Position numbers and translations under genes: made by a program. Positions 10,051-22,294 of a stretch of 64,000 nt of DNA are shown one piece after another. Origin of the DNA: Eulemur rufifrons (lineage: Eukaryota > Chordata > Mammalia > Primates > Lemuridae); assembly GCF_041146395.1 (NCBI RefSeq), contig NC_090995.1, forward strand, positions 14,821,501 through 14,885,500. The letters are read 5' to 3'. The notes beneath the pieces are model-generated. The model had not been told where the DNA came from. It saw only the letters and a program-made list of their open reading frames with translations, and made no database searches. Each line of letters starts with the position of its first letter. Positions within the stretch are counted from its first letter, which is position 1.

Positions 10051-12855
10051 GTATGAAGTGCGTGTAAAATTACTAAAGACATGACATCCTGATTAAAGGA
10101 GTCTAGCGTAGAACGCCAGGGAGGACACAGGCAGCCCCAGCGATTGCAAAATCTGGTCTTCTCAGGTGTCAACATCCCGGGAACCGGTCCTTTAATTAGA
10201 ATCTTATTTTATTTGAGCTCAAGACAAAAACTCATCACATCCCCCCTGCCTGGAAACTTGAGTCTCTCTTGGAACAAAAAACATTTGCCATGAAAAAAGA
10301 AAACCAGGGTTCTAGCAGTCTGGATATAAAAATATGCACATGGGCTATCATTTTATTGTCACAAACGGTAAAAAGACACGCCGGTGACAGTGCCAGCCGT
10401 GTGCAGGGCCGCCTGCTTTATCACCCCCTCCGACGCTTCCCAAGCAGCTCGCCAGCCCGGCCCGGCCGTCCTTAGTCCTCGCGCATGGAGGCAATGAAGG
10501 TGTCGCTCACCGTAAATCACTGGAGGATTTTTATAATCTCAAATAAAATTTTCTAATATTTTTCTCTAAGTTTTCCCGGTGTAAGGTTTTAATCTTTTAG
10601 TATTTATCGTGCAGCAGTTTTGAGGAGCATGATGGGAAGCCCTGGGTGAACAGTCGGATGGCAAAGTCTGTGGGGTCCAAGGCTCCGTTAGAAACTAATG
10701 AGTTCTTTCTTTTGCACATGGTCGCTGTCCGAGCCTCTGGCGCTTAAAAATTAATACCGTGTGGGTTTATAAACCTCTGGCTGTCGATCAGTAGAATTGC
10801 TGATAAATATCCTCTAGAGATTGCACGGCAAAGACAGGCTGCATGTATGGTTTTTCCTTCAACCGCCGGGAAGACCATTAGGCACTCATTTCAACCCAAC
10901 GTGTTATCTTTTCCAGTGTTTGTTTGTTTTTTTTCTCTTAATGATATTGAGATAAAGGAAATTGAATGTCAAAAACAAAACCAAGCAAATCTATTTCAAA
11001 CAGCAACTTTGAAAATTAATAAGAACCCGATGTTAAGGGGTAGATGGACTAAAGGTATCTATTTCTTACTTCATTACTAGTGAGTATTTGATAAAATAAC
11101 AAATTATTAGCAAGTAATTCTTTTTCTGTAGAATTAATCAGAATAAAGTTAAGGGGGGAAAGTACATTGTTCTAATGTCTTTTTTGAAAGTCTTCAGTCT
11201 CCTGTTTATTTCTGGTATTCAGTAGAATTGATTTGCATCTGCCTGTTAAGACTTCGACAGGGACTTAGTGACAAGATTGTGAAACTGGAAAGGGTCTGAC
11301 CCTTGTCTAATGTGGGGAAAGTGGGAAGCAGAACACCGAGAATCAGTACAAGGTGTGAAGTCACGATGACATTGACTATCGAATTATCTATGCTTTCGTA
11401 AGCCTAACATGCATAGGAAGGAAAAAGGCAGGAGGAAGGAAAGTAGAAAGGCCAGCAGGAAGGATGGAAAAGGGAGAAAGGGAAGGGAGAAAGGTGAATG
11501 TTCACTGTCAAGAGTGTAAGGAGAACTGAAATGTAAAACGGCTTTAAGTCCTACGCTGCTTTTTTTTTTTTTTAATAACACAATTGTAGCCACATTTTTT
11601 TCAGTGTTTACAACAAAATATCACATCTACTCTTTCAAGATAGGTATTATCTTTGCTTCTCTTCGTCTGTGATTGCAAAAAGGCTTTACTCTAATTTTGG
11701 ATGACGTGTGCTGTTTGGATCTTTGATTTATTTGTGCAGCACTTGGGCTGCTTGTCCTGTGACTGCTGCCTCCCAGAGAGCTTTCTGTCCCGCTAGAATC
11801 TCCTGGAACATTTTATTCTTGAAAAGACGTGGCACAGACTGAGTCTTTATTTTAAGACTTCTCTGTGTTTCAAAATATTGAAAATTATTTTTTTGAATAA
11901 TAAAAAGTGTAGAAAAGAATGATCAGAACTGGGAAATATTTTTAAATGCACATTGAATTTTTCTACTTTTATTTTGGAAATGAAAAGATACTAGAATGTA
12001 ACTGAACAATTATAATTGACTCATTCAGGGTGTGCATTAATAATAAATTCATGTGGATGGAAACAAATTCAACTGTAGAAACATAGTGTAATTCTGAGTG
12101 CTTTTCAGCAAACCTTATTTTTTAAAATCTTTTCTTGTGCAAGTTTCATCATGAATAGTCACGCTGATTTTTAAAGACTACTAGTTCAAATGTTTGTTTG
12201 TTTCGATAAAGGATGATGACTTTAAGAATGTTACGTTGTTGCCCCCAAGCCACCTTTGTGATTTTCAAAAATGATCAGTGAATGATTAGCAGAATGTGTG
12301 CTTTAAGTACATGGAAGTAATTTTAACTTTTATTAACATTGTATCCAGGCCACTGTGAAAGTATCTTGTAAGAATTTACTATGGAAATTAGTGTTTGCAG
12401 TGCACAGATACTTCTAAAAAATGCTCTAAGGTGACTTACACAAGAGTAACAGGTTAGTTATAAGCGGAGTTAATAGATCAAAATACGTATTCTTCAACAA
12501 AATATGGTAATTGAAAAAAAATTATAACAGGAGCATATGACAAGGCTCTTCAATCTGGGTTTAAATATAACTCTGGGCTTCCTGATTGCCAATTCAAAAT
12601 AGGAGTACCCTTCTCATTATGTGACAAAGGAAAACATATCCAGTCTTCTAAAACAGTAGAGTATCACTATGCAAATAATATGGTAAATATTTCTGCTAGG
12701 AAGACGCAAATTTTCAGGACACAATATGAAGATAGAATTCCTAGATGTTTTTTGGAGGAGGAAACACTATTGCTTCCCATTCCTATTAAATTTCGTTTTT
12801 ATTTGCACACATATTACATTACAAAATTGTATGCAGTAGGGTGAGGATGCATTTT
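10051..12855. other. Unique-looking non-coding DNA with a purine tract
   Basis: About 2.8 kb without a nameable transposon. It includes a GC-richer patch near 10370-10500 and a compact non-repeat block near 10740-10830 with AT-rich cores. The only simple-sequence feature is the GA-rich tract listed separately. Confidence 0.4.
11411..11495. repeat. GA-rich polypurine tract
   Basis: Nearly all-purine on the + strand, built from GGAAGGAAA and GGGAGAAAGG variants without a single fixed unit. Confidence 0.8.
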
Positions 12856-12859
12856 CACA

Positions 12860-13185
12860 CCTGTAGTTCTCTGCCTGATACGCTCTTCTTTTCGTGACTC
12901 TACTATCTTTAGGTAACTCCCCCTCATTCTTGACACCTCATTGCAAACCCTCTCTTAGTAGAAGGTTTTCCTCAGCAACTCTAAGCTTTCTCGTGGCACC
13001 CAGGATGTGGAACTTCTTACTCTGTGTTGTTATAGTTGACTTCCTTCTTCGGAAGAGGTTATTAACTTTCTGAAGGCAAGGAATATCTTTGTTAATATTT
13101 TATTACCAGTATACAACATGGTCTTTGACACATAGTATATGCTCAATAAATTTTTGGTGGATAAACTAAAGGTTGAATGAGTGAA
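12860..13185 (+). mobile_element. L2 LINE 3' end
   Basis: The L2 3' terminal order is visible: a C/T-rich block with 'ctctgcctgatacgctcttc', then 'ctgaaggcaaggaatatctt', 'cacatagtatatgctcaata' and 'aatgagtgaactgaatg'. The terminal 'gctcaataaa' and 'tgaatga' motifs are typical of L2 ends. Confidence 0.75.
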
Positions 13186-14730
13186 CTGAATGTCGCACTG
13201 GGGAGTCTTGCTGTCGGGGGGTTTGAGGCAAAGCAGTTGAGTGAGAAACGTAAAAGGGGAAAAGACAGCGTTATACACGGAGTGGGGTGGACGTGTTCTT
13301 AGCCTTAGAGCTCATATTCACCTCCTTCCTTGGGCAGCTTCCCGATCCTTAAAAGTCACTGTGAGTATGAATCCTTGTGAGTGGAATCCCATGAAGAATA
13401 AGAAAAGGTTTTGTTGAATCACATTTCTAAAGCTCAAGCCGCTAGGTACTCAAGGACCGAAGGAGAAAACCAGAGAAAGTCTTGATTCAGCTCTATTCTA
13501 AAAAATGGATTTTTCATGCATTCATTCTTAATAGTTGTCTCTGAGGAAGGCAATTTATATTTAGCAAGAACTGCTATTAATTAGTATTCATGGGCAGAGT
13601 CTTTCTTTCTGTTTGTTCCAACGTTCCAAAATTGTAAGGAAAAAAAAAAATGCCTGCCATTTAATTATATTAAGTCAGTTATGTGAACAACAGAATTCTG
13701 GCGTCAAGGACTGTATTAGCAAATTGTGCCAAGTGGAGACACACAGCAAGTACCATGCACTTTCCTTTTGCATTGGTGGCTTTGAAATCCTATAGTGTCA
13801 TAGTAACAAACACAGCTAGCCTGGTATGACTGTCACATCCTCTACGCGTTCATTTTTAGCTGCTTTGCCTTTTAAAGAAAACGTACAGTATGCTGTAGGC
13901 CTACACATAAGATGCTTCCCAAAATACAAGAGATAATTATATGCTTAAGGAGTAATACGCAAACACTCTCCTTCAGATAATCATGAACACTGATTTCCTC
14001 CTCGTGGGAAGATAACCAAGAAGTAAAGACACCCTACGCTTTGGGAAGTTACCCATTTTTAATACACGAGGCAGCATCCCATCAAATATTGCACAAAGAA
14101 GGTTATCAGACTGTTTGGTGATCAAACGAACAACCATAAGTAAAAGGAAATTCTAAAATGACAATTTACATCAATTACACAGTGCCCCATTAAAAAACAA
14201 TCCTATGGAAAAAAATCTGCTATGAGAATAAATGTTGGCAGTCATCAAAAAAACTTGAACTTTTAATAGATTCTGAAGATATTTGTACATATCTTTCTTT
14301 GGGGATTATTTTTTTTCAAAAATCAATGGAAATTGAAAAATGCAAGTAAATTTGTGTGGGCTATACTTTGGGTATGTTTATACTCAAGTAAATTTTGATT
14401 AATTATTGTAAAGAATGGTGGTTATAGCATAGAATAAAGAAGACAGGTAGTTGAAATACACAGGACACAAAATCATATTTTTGCCCATTGCTTAAACATT
14501 CTAACATTTTACCATATCTCTAATAAGATTTTAAATAATCTAATTTGAATATAAAGAAACTTTAAATTGTGTTTTACTGTTTTGGAAATTTTATTTTGGG
14601 GTAAAACAAATTAATGATTAATTTTTAGTTTCTTTTAAAATGTTTATATATTATTAAGAATTTATTTTTTATTTACGATATTTATTAATCATGAAATATG
14701 ATCCTATAAAGAAATTTTAACATTCTTTTA
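13186..14730. other. AT-rich unique-looking DNA
   Basis: No repeat recognised over about 1.5 kb. Locally above 70% A+T between 14,500 and 14,730. No exon-like features. Confidence 0.35.
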
Positions 14731-14732
14731 GT

Positions 14733-16005
14733 AAGTTAGGTAAAATTTACATGGAGTTAAATTAACAGATTTTAAGTATATGTTTGATAAGTTTTGACAG
14801 ATTCACATACATACATAGCTAACATCACAACCAAGGTAAAGAACACGGCCGTGACTGAGAAATTCCCCTTAATCCTCCCTTACAGTCCACCCCCATAACC
14901 TATAAATAAGCACTGTTCTGATTTCTATCACCATACAATAGTTCGGTATGTTCTTGAGCTTCAAATAAATGCAATTATCCAGTATGCATTTATTTATGGT
15001 GGGTGTTTGAGAGATTTTTGAGATTTATCTATCTAGTTGCATGTATGCGTAGGTCTTTTTTAAAATTACTTAGTACTGTTACATTGTATGTATATATAGT
15101 AATTTGCCTGCCATTCTTTTGGCATACATTTGGATTGTTTCCAATTAAAACTATTGTACTATAAAGTACAATAAAATTACTTTTACAAGTTTTATTGGAC
15201 ATTTTCCAAATTTTCTTTGGGCAGGATGCTATGAGTTGAAATTCTAGGTCACAGGGAAAGTATATGTTCCTTAAGGAACTGCCAAACAGTTCTCCAAGTT
15301 TGGGTCAGCAATCTAATTGCTCCGTTCCCTTGCCAACATTCTGTGTTATTAGTGTCTTTAGAAGTGTGTTGTTTAATTTCCAAATATTGGAAGTTTTTCC
15401 AGGTATCTTTCTGCTATTGGTTTCTAGTTTTATTTCATTATGTTCTAAGAACATACTTTGTGTGATTTCTGTCCTTCCAAAAGTGGTGACACTTGCTTTA
15501 TAGCACACAATATCACCTACCTTAATGAAGATTTTAAAAAAATATTTATTCTGTTGTTGTTGTTGGATGGACGTAATGTCAGTTAATGGATGTAATGGAT
15601 GGATGTAATGTCAGATAGTGTTGCTCAGGTTACTGATGTTTTACCTGCTTGTTCTACCAATTACTAAAAGTGTTGAAATCACCAACTATAATTGTTGATT
15701 TTCTCTCACATCTGTAAGTTTTGGCTCATGTATTTTGAAGCTCTCTTGTCAGTTACATACACATATGGTGTTGTTATACCTTCTTGGAAAATAGACCTCT
15801 TCATTGTTTTGTAATGTTGCTCTTTTATCCCTGACAATATTCTTGTTCTGAAGTCTACTTTGTCTGAAAGTAATATTGCTATTCGAGTTTCCTCATGATT
15901 GGTGTTCGCATAGTGTATTTCTCCATCCTTTTAATTTTCATTTCTTTATAGCTTTATGTTTAAGATGGGTTTCTTGTAGAAATCATACAGCTGGGTCATG
16001 CTTTT
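14733..16005 (-). mobile_element. L1M-type LINE, antisense block A
   Basis: Reads as the reverse complement of L1 ORF2 and its 3' flank. Landmarks in + orientation are 'ttggattgtttccaattaaa', 'aaggaactgccaaacagttc', 'gttctaagaacatactttgt', 'caccaactataattgttgat', 'gttctgaagtctactttgtc' and 'gggtttcttgtagaaatcat'. Order is preserved, with small gaps. Many stops and indels mean it is inactive. A local duplication within it is listed separately. Confidence 0.85.
15565..15614. repeat. Imperfect 18-bp duplication inside L1 block A
   Basis: GGATGGACGTAATGTCAG (15565-15582) recurs as GGATGGATGTAATGTCAG (15597-15614). The 14 bases between them are partly related (ATGGATGTAAT). Confidence 0.9.
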
Positions 16006-16024
16006 TTCCTTCCTTACTCCCAAA

Positions 16025-17105
16025 CAGTTCAGTGTGTGTTTCCTAAGAAAAAACATCTTTTACGTGACCGCACTGAAGTAATGACACTCAGAAAATTTAA
16101 CACTGATAGAATACGACTCTCCAACACACCATCTTTACATAAATTATCATACTAATAGTATCCCTCTACAGGAAAAAATTATTCTTTTTTGATCCAGAAT
16201 TACATAATGCATTTAGTTGTCAGTCTTTTTAGTTTCCTTTAATTTGAAATAACAGCTAAGTTTTACTTTATTTTCTTATTCTTTCTTTCTTCCTATGTGC
16301 TCTTTTCTGCTCTTTGTATCTGAGGTGAAACAGGAAGTTTTATCAGTATTTTTAGTATATTCATTCTATTGGAGGGTAAGTGGTATCTCATTGTGCTTTT
16401 AAGTTACATTTTTTGGATGACTAATGATATTAAGCATTTTTTAAATGTGGTTATTGGCCATTTATATATTGTCTATGTATAGCAAAAGAACTATACATTC
16501 AAGATTTTTTTACACATTATTTGATTGGGCTGTTTGTCTATTTATTGCTGATTTATAGGAGCTCATCACCTATCTTAGAAACAAGTTCTTTGTCATATAG
16601 ACGCATTGCAGGTATCTTTTCCCTGGTTGTGGCTTGCTTTGTCATTTTTTTTTATTGCATCTTTTGATGACAATAAGTTTTTTTAAATTTATCATTTTTA
16701 TGGTTCTTTTTGTGTCCTTCAAAACAGTCATTGCCTACTCCAACAACAAAAACATTCTCTTACCTTTTCTAGTGAGTACTTTACAGTTTTCGGTTTTATA
16801 ATTAAGTGTATGTGATCCATCTCAAATTAATTTTTTATATGGTATAATGTTAGAGTCAATGTTCAGTTGTTTTCCCCAAATATTTGTGTAGTTGTTTCCA
16901 GCACCATTGGTTGAAAAGTCTATTCCTTCTCCCATTGAATTACGTAGATACCTTTGTTGAAAATCTATCAGCCTCATGTGTGCCTAATGCTGGACTTCAT
17001 ATCCTTTCCATTGACATATTTGCCTATCCTTATGTCCGTATCACACAGACTTAATTAGCAGCTGATAGTGGGTCTTTGTTCTTTTTTCAATGGTATAGTT
17101 AAGTT
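16025..17105 (-). mobile_element. L1M-type LINE, antisense block B
   Basis: Begins again with an antisense L1 3'-end signature ('gtgtgtttcctaagaa', 'aattacataatgcatttagt') and then runs into ORF2 in reverse: 'gtggtatctcattgtgcttt', 'gattgggctgtttgtctatt', 'cagtcattgcctactccaac', 'agcaccattggttgaaaagt'. The return to a 3' end marks it as a copy separate from block A. Confidence 0.8.
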
Positions 17106-18410
17106 GTATTTTTTGTTGTGGTGATGGTGAGAGGAAATGGTTGGATTTGTAAGATTCTTAGTCTTGAATCTGTTTGAACTTCACTGGCCAAGAAATGAAA
17201 CCAAGACCCTCAAGCCTTCTGAGACGTTTGACCTTCTCTCCCTCTCTCTTTTCTTTATGTATTTCCTTTTACCCCTGTATTTATTTTGGAAATTAAAAAT
17301 GCAATATTTGCCTTTCCTACACATGCAAAAATGCTTTGCAATAGTATTGCTCTATGTAAAGTTACAGAGAGTTTTGTGAAAAGATAATTCTTATATTCCT
17401 AATGTGTACATGTAAGCTTTGAATTTCAGAAAGCTCTTTAGAAGGTCTGGATTTTTTATTTCTGATTGTGACTTAAAGACAAGGAGAACAAGGGACATAC
17501 AGCCATAGCACAATGACCGTTGTATTTCAGTTAAAATAGGGCCTCTTTCCTTCTCATCACCCAACATCTCCATCTATAATCAGGCAAAACTCAATTAGTT
17601 ATTAATTGATGTGCATTAAAATTCATTAACTCTGCATGTGAGGCCTGGGCTATAATTAACTGTCTTTCTTACCTTTTGTTCTGAAATCTCTCGGTGAAAG
17701 ATCCCATTGCTGATAAGGAGGGAACCAGTTTTGCTGTCTGTAGTTAGAAGCAAGGTCTCCAGAAAGCCGGGTGACTGAGCGCCCCACGAGTTTGATCATA
17801 GCCAAACAGCATTGCCAAACCCTAACAGTTACTTTCCCAGGTCAAATTCATTCTTGACACATTTGAAAAGGCGAAAAATATAGTAATAGTTTTGTTACGA
17901 TTTTCTAATCTTATCAGGATATTTGCACATTTAATTAAACTTTATATATGTCTTCAACCAAATCGGAATGTATATTTAAACTTAAGATCCAAAAATACGC
18001 TTTCTGAATGTGCAATTTTAAATTAATAGTTGTGGAACTAAATCAATTTTAAACTAAACTGTATTGAAATCGCTATATATTTTCTTAAAAGACACCTTAC
18101 AAATGAGTGATAGACAAAATAAATTTTTATCGCAGACTCCACCAAATGAAGAATTTTCCTAAATAGCTTGCATCTAGCTTCTGAACCTGATATTTGGACA
18201 GATTTATAGTAATAGTTATTGTGGAACTTTGGTATCTGTAACCTACAAAAATAGAAAAAATGTAAAATCCCTGTGATGTCAAATTCCTTAAAAGTTGGGT
18301 ATGAGAAAAATTACGCACAAACTTTATTTTAGATTTTAATCCATTTTGGATTCCATCCGGGGTAGACTCAAAAGAGAACATCATGTCAAATAAAAAAGTT
18401 GAAAAACCTA
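17106..18410. other. Unique-looking AT-rich DNA with a homeodomain-core cluster
   Basis: No repeat recognised. Positions 17590-17665 are dense in ATTA/TAAT cores (CAATTAGTTATTAATTGATG and nearby CATTAA repeats). This is a candidate enhancer-type segment by inspection only. Confidence 0.35.
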
Positions 18411-18414
18411 AACG

Positions 18415-18925
18415 TCATCCCCAATTGGAAGTCATCCTTGACTTCTTCCCTCGTCCTCTGCATCTGGTCCTTTAGTCCATCCTCTCGACTCTCCTTGCAG
18501 ACTGTACCTCACATCCCTCCCCTTCTCCACGTCCTGCCTGTTCTCATTCTAAGCCACACCACAGGTCTCTTCCCTGGAACACTCGGTAGCCTGATATTTT
18601 GTCTCCTTGCTTCTGCTCTTTCTCCTTTATAATGCGTTTTCCGTATACCAGCTATAGTTGCATCTTTAGAAATGTAAATCTCAGTACCCAAATCCCTTTT
18701 CTCAGTTGCCCAAATCCCTTTTCTGCTTAAGGACCTCCAATAGCTCTTCATTGCATTTAGAATAAAAACCCGGCTCTTCACCATAACCTCAAGGGTCTGT
18801 GTGTTCTCGGTCTGGCTTACCTGTCTGATTTCACTGTCTGTCACTCTCCTCTCTACTAATTACGTTCCAGCTGCAAAACTTCAGTTCCACTTCTTTGAAT
18901 CAGCCAAGCATGCTTTACCTTGCAG
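18415..18925 (+). mobile_element. L2 LINE fragment, sense
   Basis: L2 landmarks in order: 'gtcatccttgacttcttccc', 'ctcatccctcc' variants, 'cttcattgcatttagaataa', 'aacctcaagggtctgtgtgt', 'cttacctgtctgatttcact', 'ctctctactaattacgttcc'. A 16-bp unit (CCCAAATCCCTTTTCT) is duplicated at 18687 and 18709. Open frames overlapping it are by-products. Confidence 0.75.
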
Positions 18926-19320
18926 CTTTGCTCTGAGAACATATTACTTAAAGATGAGGAGTTTACAAAGGATTAGGAGAACTGCTTACGTGTTGTGTAT
19001 TCCTCCAACAACCTCTTGAAAAGAGGTCGCCTTCCCCAGCCACCAGGAAAAGTGGTTTGAGAGACTGACTCGGAGTTCTCAGTTCCAGCAGGAGGAAGCT
19101 GTCATCCTCCACTGATGAAAGATGGTGTGAATTTTCTCAGGAGGCTAAGTGAGCCCTTGGAAAGGGGCAAGATCTGAAATCCATCCCTCTCTGGTGGGGC
19201 GAGGTGACCTCACCAAGAAGTTGGTGTGGGTTGGGCTGCTCAAAGCCAGGGGCTTGGAACACTGTCACGAGCGGTCAGCTGGAAAGTCACCAGGGAAACC
19301 TCAGCGAATGATTAACAGCA
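18926..19320. other. Non-coding, no feature recognised
   Basis: Mixed composition with no repeat family or exon signal that I can support. Confidence 0.35.
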
Positions 19321-19392
19321 AGAATAGCACAGTGGGCTAAACCATGACCCCACAATTCACATACTGAAGTCCTAACCTGCAATGTGATGGTA

Positions 19393-19704
19393 CAAGTTGA
19401 GTATCCCTTATCCGAAATGCTTGGGACCACAAGTGTTTTGGATTTCAGATTATTTTTGGATTTTAGAATGTTTGCATGTATTAATACATAATGAGATATC
19501 TCAGGGATCTAACCACAAAATTCATTTATGTTTAGTACACATGTTAGATATATAGTCTGAAGGTAATTTCAAACAGTATTTTTAATAACTTGGTGCATGG
19601 AATAAAGTTTTCTGAACCATCGGAAAGCAAAGATGTCACTATCTCATGTTAGTGTTTAAAAATTTTTGCAGCATTTCAGCTTTTGGATTTTCAGATTAGG
19701 GATG
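19393..19704 (+). mobile_element. Tigger-like DNA transposon relic inside the LTR
   Basis: Begins CAAGTTGAGTATCCCTTATC immediately after a TA dinucleotide and runs through 'gtgttttggatttcagatta', 'ttcatttatgtttagtacac' and 'gaaccatcggaaagcaaaga' to 'ggattttcagattaggga'. The layout and TA flank fit a non-autonomous TcMar-Tigger element. The exact subfamily is not certain. The terminal inverted repeat is incomplete on the right. Confidence 0.7.
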
Positions 19705-19785
19705 TGTTTGGAGATGAGATCTTTGGGATATAATTAGGTTTTGATGATGTCATGAGGGTGGGGCCCTTACAATGGGATTATAGAG

Positions 19786-19835
19786 CTGATCTCTGTCTCT
19801 CTCTGTCCCTCTGATCTCCGTCTCTCTCTGTCCCT
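19786..19835. repeat. 25-bp CT-rich tandem duplication
   Basis: CTGATCTCTGTCTCTCTC-TGTCCCT is followed directly by a copy with one T-to-C change. It lies in the LTR at the usual CT-rich spot. Confidence 0.9.
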
Positions 19836-20031
19836 CTCTCTTTGCCGTGTGGGAACACAGTGAGCAGTCGGCCACCTCCACGCCAGGCAGGAGCCCTCAC
19901 CAGCACCTGACCGTGCTCCACCTTGATCTTGGCATCTTGGACTTACGGCCTCCAGAACTGTGAGGGGAATAAAAGTTTGAATCCTACAGTCTGTGGGATT
20001 TCGTTATGGCAGCCAGAGCTGACTAAGACAA

Positions 20032-20565
20032 ACCATTTCCAATTTACTGAAAAAAAGTTTCCACAAGAGGAAAAAACCCATTTCTTATCATTTGCCACAC
20101 GCGAGGGATAATATCAGATTAAAACCAGAAAGGCATCTCTTCTCATCTACTTTCACCTGCCTTCCCTGATCCGGCCGGGCCGGAAACAGCCACTAGGCAG
20201 TCGCAAGGAGACAGGGCACAAGGGACAGGGAGGACCTCACGGGGCTGTCCCTCTGCCTCGAGTTTCTGAGGCCACGTCAGGCCTACGCTGGAGGAGAAGA
20301 GAAGATTTAAACCGTATAACAGCTCAAAGCTTTTAAAGAAATATTAAATGGCGCTGAACTTTTTCCCTTGGAAAAAAAGATGGGAAAAATGGTAGGGTCC
20401 ACCCGAGATTGAATTCAGGGCCAGGGAAGAACTTATTGACAAAGTCAGTTTTTGGGGATGATGGTAAAATAGAATGAAGTTGCTTTCTGTTTCTTCTCCA
20501 CAAAATACAGGTTAATTAATTCATATACAACTAAGAGAACACAACACCTACCATGTAGAAATGCA
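20032..20565. other. Non-coding, GC-rich patch
   Basis: Positions 20,165-20,290 are GC-rich ('gatccggccgggccggaaac'). No family recognised and no exon pair. Confidence 0.35.
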
Positions 20566-20569
20566 TAAG

Positions 20570-20830
20570 AATGCCCTAGGGGAACACAGGGACTTCTGGG
20601 GGAGGGCCAGGGCGTGAGTCTTTGTCCTGTTGGGTCCCTAAGGCTGCAAAGAGAGAAGAGACTTTGAACTGGGCCTTTAAGAATGGCTAGAACATTCTAA
20701 GTCATAGGGGGGAGGAAAGGAGAGAAGGCTATTCCGAGAGGAGTGAATACCATGGGCCAGAGGGACAGCGAAACCCAGAAGGACGGTGTCACAGAGGAGA
20801 GCATGTGAGGAAGGGTGTAGACGATCATCA
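20570..20830 (-). mobile_element. Possible L2 fragment, antisense
   Basis: 'gggcctttaagaatggctag', 'ggaggaaaggagagaaggct' and 'attccgagaggagtgaatac' resemble the antisense L2 region around the 'gcattccaggcagagggaac' motif. Diverged; moderate support only. Confidence 0.45.
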
Positions 20831-21285
20831 AATTCTGCCGAGATCAACAGGAATCAGGAAGGAAAAGAGACCACAGGTCCCAAAGCTGTTGAGTTTTAAT
20901 TTCCGTATGTGGAAAGTAAAGATCATGTTTCTGATGGTTGAGATGTTGCAAAACAAACAAAATGTCACCGTACAACACTAAACACAGAGTTTTGCAACTA
21001 GCAAGTCCCAGATTTTTAGAGATGAATAATTATTAAATAAAAAACAGATTTTTGGTTTTTGCGCTCTTGAGTGCATTGTATCAGCCCCAAGCCTCCTAGT
21101 GTGCTGAGAAACTTAGGAAGGTTTTTACATTGTCTTAAAGAGTTATCCCTGCGATTTGTTGACTCAATATCCATTGATTTATATTTTTTAATCTTTATGG
21201 AAAAGCGTGTGGTTTCACCGAAAGTTTTATTAAAGTAGTAGAAACAAAGGCTGTTCCTTATACGTGAACAGACTGGGGACCTTGA
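20831..21285. other. Non-coding, no feature recognised
   Basis: AT-rich unique-looking sequence with no supported repeat or gene. Confidence 0.35.
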
Positions 21286-21289
21286 GCGT

Positions 21290-21455
21290 CATCCACCGTA
21301 GTCCCTGCTTGCCTCCATTTTGCAGATGAGGAGACTGAAGTTCAGAGAGGTCCAATGACTCCTTCAAGGATGCTTGGATAGTTACTGGCAGAAATGGAAT
21401 CAGAATTCATCTCACGGTACCTCTTTATTTTCACTCTGTACCACTGGCGCCTCTT
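21290..21455 (+). mobile_element. MIR SINE fragment
   Basis: 'cctccattttgcagatgagg', 'agactgaagttcagagaggt' and 'atggaatcagaattcatctc' follow the MIR 3' half in sense orientation. Confidence 0.85.
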
Positions 21456-22294
21456 AAAAATTAGTGAGTGGAAAACAGAAAATGATGATTAGCCGTGGGA
21501 TGAAGTCTTAGCAGATGCTCTGGTGGGGTAAAGCGTATGGTGTGGAACAGACACGATTGACAAGTGCTTCTGGGTTTGCCATGAAGGAGGGGAGTCTTAT
21601 GACTCATAACAGAATCCCACAAAGGAGAATGTGGGAGAGTCTCAGGTCAACTTGCCGCAGCCCTTGCTTGGGACTCAGCTTGTCTGACCGGCTGAGCTAC
21701 CCTTGGTGCTCCTGGGGCTCGTGGAGGATGACTGTGGTCTTCAGACCTTGAGATTTGGAGCTCAAGCTTGTCCTGCGGGAGGCAGACTAGCAATGACTGT
21801 TCGTATCAAGGAGCAATGGATCCCTGGGGTTTGAATCAGGAGAAGCAATTCAAGTTCTCTTTCGAGGACATAGAGACATCATGCAGGGCGTGGGATAAAA
21901 GCACGTTGCCGACTGTGTTCACAGAAACTTGAATAAACAAAGTCCCATATGACCTATATCTTCTCATGGTTTTGCCCATTAATTCTGACTGACAACAAAT
22001 TTATTGTTTTCTATGTGTAGCCAAGAGTTACACGGTGCATTGAGGTGAAACATGCAGTAAAAATGGAAGAGTTCTTTCTTCCTTTGCGTGGTGCAAATAA
22101 CGATAAAACTGAAGCAGAATCCAGCTCATAAATCTCCAAGGCAGGACAACCCCCTCGTAATTATTAATTCAGGTGGCCCCTTCTCCTGGTCGCTACCAAT
22201 TTAACACTCAAATAACAATGCCTTAAATTTGTGGATTTCTTCTCAAGACCTCTGGAATTGGTGAAAAATTAAAACATAATATAAAAACAATGGA
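21456..22294. other. Non-coding, no feature recognised
   Basis: Unique-looking DNA without a named repeat. A 78-codon open frame at 21515 has no recognisable domain and no conserved start context. Confidence 0.35.

Larger units (their letters stand above)
19325..20031 (+). mobile_element. MLT1/MST-type LTR (ERVL-MaLR), split by a DNA transposon
   Basis: The 5' part has 'acaattcacatactgaagtc', 'ctaacctgcaatgtgatgg'. It resumes after 19,704 with 'tttggagatgagatctttgg', 'taattaggttttgatgatgt', 'catgagggtggggccctta', 'caccttgatcttggcatctt', 'cctccagaactgtgagggga' and the 3' end 'gcagccagagctgactaaga'. No internal retroviral region flanks it. A CT-rich tandem duplication lies inside. Confidence 0.85.
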
